DNA from: Desertifilum tharense IPPAS B-1220
GTDB taxonomy: Bacteria > Cyanobacteriota > Cyanobacteriia > Cyanobacteriales > Desertifilaceae
Direction of reading: 5' to 3'
Assembly: GCF_001746915.1 (NCBI RefSeq)
Contig: NZ_MJGC01000077.1
Coordinates: forward strand, 62,001 to 126,000
Length of the DNA stretch: 64,000 nucleotides
Shown: piece by piece, positions 61,458-64,000 of the stretch
Layout of the letters: the number at the start of each line of letters is the position of its first letter
Numbering within the stretch: the first letter of the stretch is position 1
Translations under genes and position numbers: made by a program
Notes under the pieces: generated by a model
What the model saw: only the letters and a program-made list of their open reading frames with translations
What the model was told of the DNA's origin: nothing
Database searches by the model: none

Positions 61458-62489
61458 ATGTACCACTTGCTTGCATTCATCGTCTCCGCCTTGGTTGTCC
61501 TCTGGAGTACGCCAGTGGTCAAAACCATTGGCCTGAAAAGCGGGTATATCGATCGACCTGGTGGACGTAAAGTTCACACCACCCCAATTGTGCGTTTAGG
61601 AGGTGTTTCCATCTTCCTGGGAACCCTCACCGCCCTTTTGGTTATTTGGTGGGCAGGCGGTTTTGGAATTTTGCCCCCCCATAAAGAATATGAAGTCTGG
61701 GGCGTGACCGTTGGCGGTCTTGCCTTTTTCTTAATCGGTCTAGCCGACGACTTGTTTAGTCTCTCGCCCTTTACCCGCCTGTTGTTGCAAGGACTGGTTG
61801 CCACCTGGGCTTGGAATGTGGGCGTCCAAATTGACTTTTTAACTGTCCCTTTCGCCGGGTTAGTGCAATTATCGGATTGGATTAGCCTGCCCATTACCGT
61901 CATTTGGTTGGTGGGCATGGCAAACGCGATCAACTGGATTGATGGCTTAGATGGGTTAGCCGCCGGGGTTTCCGGTATTGCTGCCGTCGTCATGCTGATT
62001 GTCAGCTTATTTATGAACCAACCAGCGGCCGCCTTAATTGCCTCTGCCCTGGCAGGAGGGGCCTTGGGCTTTCTGCGCTACAACTTTAACCCCGCCCAAA
62101 TTTTTATGGGAGATGGCGGGGCGTACTTTATGGGGTTTACCCTAGCTGGCGTGGGCGTGATTGGATTGGTTAAAACTACAGCCGTGACAGCAGTGGTTTT
62201 GCCTTATCTGATTTTGGCCGTCCCCATTTTAGATATGTCGGCCGTGATTTTAGATCGGTTGCGAAGCGGGCGATCGCCCTTTGTGGCCGACAAGCGACAT
62301 TTACATCACCGCCTCCTGCAAGCCGGTTTATCTCACCGCCTAACCGTTCTTGTCATCTATGCCCTCACCCTTTGGGTGGGTAGTCTAGCCTTAGCCGTTT
62401 CTGGCATTCCCAGCGGAGTTGGCTATGCGATCGCCGCCACCCTCTTGCTGAGTTACACCGGTTGGAAAGCTAGAAATCGCGCCCGATAA
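61458..62489 (+). CDS. WecA/MraY-like undecaprenyl-phosphate sugar-phosphate transferase
   Basis: This 343-residue integral membrane protein has about ten helices. It shows IDRPGGRKVHTTPIVRLGGV, the aspartate motif LADDLFSLSPF, NAINWIDGLDGLAAGVSG, IFMGDGGAYFMGF and the histidine motif KRHLHHRLLQAGL. This fits the WecA/TagO branch of the family that transfers GlcNAc-1-phosphate (or similar) from a UDP-sugar to a polyprenyl phosphate. It probably starts synthesis of a surface polysaccharide. cinA follows 24 bases later. Confidence 0.92.
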   Translation: MYHLLAFIVSALVVLWSTPVVKTIGLKSGYIDRPGGRKVHTTPIVRLGGVSIFLGTLTALLVIWWAGGFGILPPHKEYEVWGVTVGGLAFFLIGLADDLFSLSPFTRLLLQGLVATWAWNVGVQIDFLTVPFAGLVQLSDWISLPITVIWLVGMANAINWIDGLDGLAAGVSGIAAVVMLIVSLFMNQPAAALIASALAGGALGFLRYNFNPAQIFMGDGGAYFMGFTLAGVGVIGLVKTTAVTAVVLPYLILAVPILDMSAVILDRLRSGRSPFVADKRHLHHRLLQAGLSHRLTVLVIYALTLWVGSLALAVSGIPSGVGYAIAATLLLSYTGWKARNRAR

Positions 62490-62519
62490 GTCAGCGTCCT
62501 CATTGTCTTCGCTTTGTTT

Positions 62520-63797
62520 ATGGCTGCTGAAATTATTTGCGTTGGAACTGAATTGCTCTTAGGGGATATCCTCAACAGCAATGCTCAATTTTTGGCTCAA
62601 CAGCTTGCTGCTTTGGGTATTCCCCACTACTATCAAACCGTAGTGGGAGATAACCCTACTCGCCTGTGTCGCGTCATTCAAACCGCTATAGACCGAGGGG
62701 CAGAGCTGCTGATTTTTACAGGCGGCTTAGGTCCAACCCCCGATGATTTGACCTGTGAAACCCTCGCCCAGTTTTTTGACGCGCCGCTGATTGAAGACCC
62801 CGAAATTGTTGCCGATATTGCTCAGAAGTATGCTCAACGCGGACGGGTGATGAACCCAACGAACCGCAAGCAAGCGCTTATTCCCCAAGGGGCAATGGTT
62901 TTACCCAATCCGGCGGGAACCGCACCGGGGATTATTTGGCAACCGCGCCCGTCTGTGACTTTACTGACTTTTCCCGGCGTCCCTAGCGAAATGCAACGGA
63001 TGTGGCGGGAAACGGCCATTCCCTATCTCCAGTCGCAAGGTTGGGGAAAATCGATTATTTATAGCCGCACCCTTAAATTTTGGGGAATTCCTGAATCGGA
63101 ACTCGCCCAAAAAGTCCGCGATTATTTTGATTTAACCAATCCCACGGTTGCCCCCTATGCTGGGAAGGGGGAGGTGAAACTCCGGATTTCTGCCCAAGCC
63201 CCTTCTTTAGAAACGGCTCAGGCTCTGATTGCGCCAGTGGAAGCCAACCTGCGCGAAATGGGGGGAATGTACTGTTACGGAGCCGATGAGGAGACGCTGG
63301 CTTCGGTGGTGGGTCAATTGTTACAGGCGCGAGGACAGACTTTAAGCGTTGCTGAATCTTGTACCGGGGGCGGATTAGGTCAGATGATTACCGCGATCGC
63401 CGGGAGTTCAAGTTATTTTACCGGAGGTGCGATCGCCTACGATAATTCTGTTAAAATTCGCTGCTTGCAAGTCAATCCTGAAGATTTAGCAACCTGGGGT
63501 GCCGTCAGCGCTACCGTTGCTCAACAAATGGCTCGCGGCGTGCAGCAGCTTCTCAGCACCCATTGGGGATTGAGCATCACGGGCATCGCGGGGCCCGATG
63601 GGGGAACTGAGGAAAAACCTGTGGGTTTGGTTTATATTGGACTGGCAAAGCCCAATGGAACGGTTGAAAGTTTTGCCCATCAATTTGGGCATAATCAAGA
63701 TAGAAGCGCGATTCGTCATCTGAGCGCCTGTGGTGCCCTCGACCATTTACGCCGCGAATTGTTAACAAGCGTAGCGATCGCCGAAGTCTCCACTTGA
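62520..63797 (+). CDS. cinA: CinA family protein (competence/damage-inducible protein A)
   Basis: I start at ATG 62520 (MAAEIICVGTELLLGDILNS, 425 residues) rather than the TTG two codons upstream. The N-terminal MoCF-like domain has FTGGLGPTPDDLTCETLAQF. The C-terminal domain has VAESCTGGGLGQMITAIAGS with the serine/lysine amidase-type site. Known activities are NMN deamidase and ADP-ribose pyrophosphatase, part of pyridine-nucleotide recycling. It is also linked to competence in other bacteria. The length matches the two-domain form. Confidence 0.95.
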   Translation: MAAEIICVGTELLLGDILNSNAQFLAQQLAALGIPHYYQTVVGDNPTRLCRVIQTAIDRGAELLIFTGGLGPTPDDLTCETLAQFFDAPLIEDPEIVADIAQKYAQRGRVMNPTNRKQALIPQGAMVLPNPAGTAPGIIWQPRPSVTLLTFPGVPSEMQRMWRETAIPYLQSQGWGKSIIYSRTLKFWGIPESELAQKVRDYFDLTNPTVAPYAGKGEVKLRISAQAPSLETAQALIAPVEANLREMGGMYCYGADEETLASVVGQLLQARGQTLSVAESCTGGGLGQMITAIAGSSSYFTGGAIAYDNSVKIRCLQVNPEDLATWGAVSATVAQQMARGVQQLLSTHWGLSITGIAGPDGGTEEKPVGLVYIGLAKPNGTVESFAHQFGHNQDRSAIRHLSACGALDHLRRELLTSVAIAEVST

Positions 63798-63917
63798 TCG
63801 TGAGTGATGATTCGTTATGATGAAGTAAAGAATCTAGCTTTATTCTTGATTGACGCGAATCGGTGCTTTTTTAGCAAAGCAGAGAAATCCGGACAAGCTG
63901 AAGGAGCTTTGTATTTA

Positions 63918-64000
63918 ATGGACTACATTGACAAGGTACTGGAAAAGTTAAAAGAATGGGCCCGCAAGCTGATTGAAGCTCTGCTTGGCCCGGAGGTCCA
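63918..64000 (+). CDS. Start of a small conserved hypothetical gene, cut by the window end
   Basis: ATG 63918 opens a frame MDYIDKVLEKLKEWARKLIE that continues to the last base without stop. AAGGAG stands 14-19 bases upstream, slightly far for a ribosome site. The visible 27 residues form an amphipathic helix ending ALLGPEV. I recall short cyanobacterial proteins with this start followed by a proline-rich acidic tail, function unknown. The C-terminal end lies outside the window. Confidence 0.6.
   Translation, partial: MDYIDKVLEKLKEWARKLIEALLGPEV

Overview
The window is a stretch of cyanobacterial chromosome. The evidence is the very high density of the HIP1 octamer GCGATCGC and a gene set that is largely cyanobacterial: ntcA, sasA, two GUN4-domain proteins, a Tic20-like protein, a DUF3084 protein, and the rplS-trnW-secE-nusG-rplK-rplA-rplJ-rplL cluster. 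I see no heterocyst-specific operon. A non-heterocystous filamentous or unicellular lineage is possible, but the genus cannot be fixed from this sequence alone.

Layout. 1-4.5 kb: the 3' part of a UPF0182 membrane protein, an intact VapBC-type toxin-antitoxin pair, a decayed second toxin-antitoxin locus, an interspersed repeat, an orphan reading-frame fragment and a CHAD-domain gene. 4.5-10.3 kb (minus strand): a secreted zinc metalloprotease, a GH116 glucosidase and a stand-alone GUN4-domain protein. 10.4-11.5 kb: small hypothetical genes and a GIY-YIG domain protein. 11.6-15.7 kb (minus strand): the rplL/rplJ/rplA/rplK/nusG/secE ribosomal and transcription operon with tRNA-Trp and rplS. 15.9-24.4 kb: an M16 peptidase, a pentapeptide-repeat protein, a DUF4359 protein, a Ser/Thr kinase fused to GUN4, Dps and PlsY. 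24.5-26.6 kb (minus strand): tRNA-Glu, a small putative regulator and the clock output kinase SasA. 26.7-32.2 kb: a DUF2079 membrane protein, a GT4 glycosyltransferase and a very unusual CNB/AAA+/iron-sulfur membrane fusion. 32.2-33.9 kb: tRNA-Leu, an SDR oxidoreductase and a Uma2 nuclease.

33.9-48.4 kb is the main accessory island, a complete type I-D CRISPR-Cas locus. A divergent WYL-domain regulator is followed by cas3, cas10d, csc2, csc1, cas6, cas4, cas1, cas2 and an array of 34 repeats and 33 spacers. A DUF433/DUF5615 (PIN-like) toxin-antitoxin-type pair sits inside the cas operon between cas3 and cas10d. Its toxin-like gene overlaps the cas10d start by four bases (ATGA). This is the most interesting feature of the window. 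A strong hairpin between csc1 and cas6 divides the operon into effector and processing/adaptation halves.

48.5-64 kb returns to housekeeping and small accessory genes: aldo/keto reductase, tRNA-Gln, HAD hydrolase, NurA-domain protein, a DUF6883/DUF4926 pair, hisB, fabI, ntcA, a DUF3084 protein, a YqgF-like protein, rpsF, an FAH-family hydrolase, a Tic20-like protein, glyA, a WecA/MraY-like transferase, cinA and the start of one small gene cut by the window end.

All functional calls come from reading translated sequence and motifs. No database search was run.
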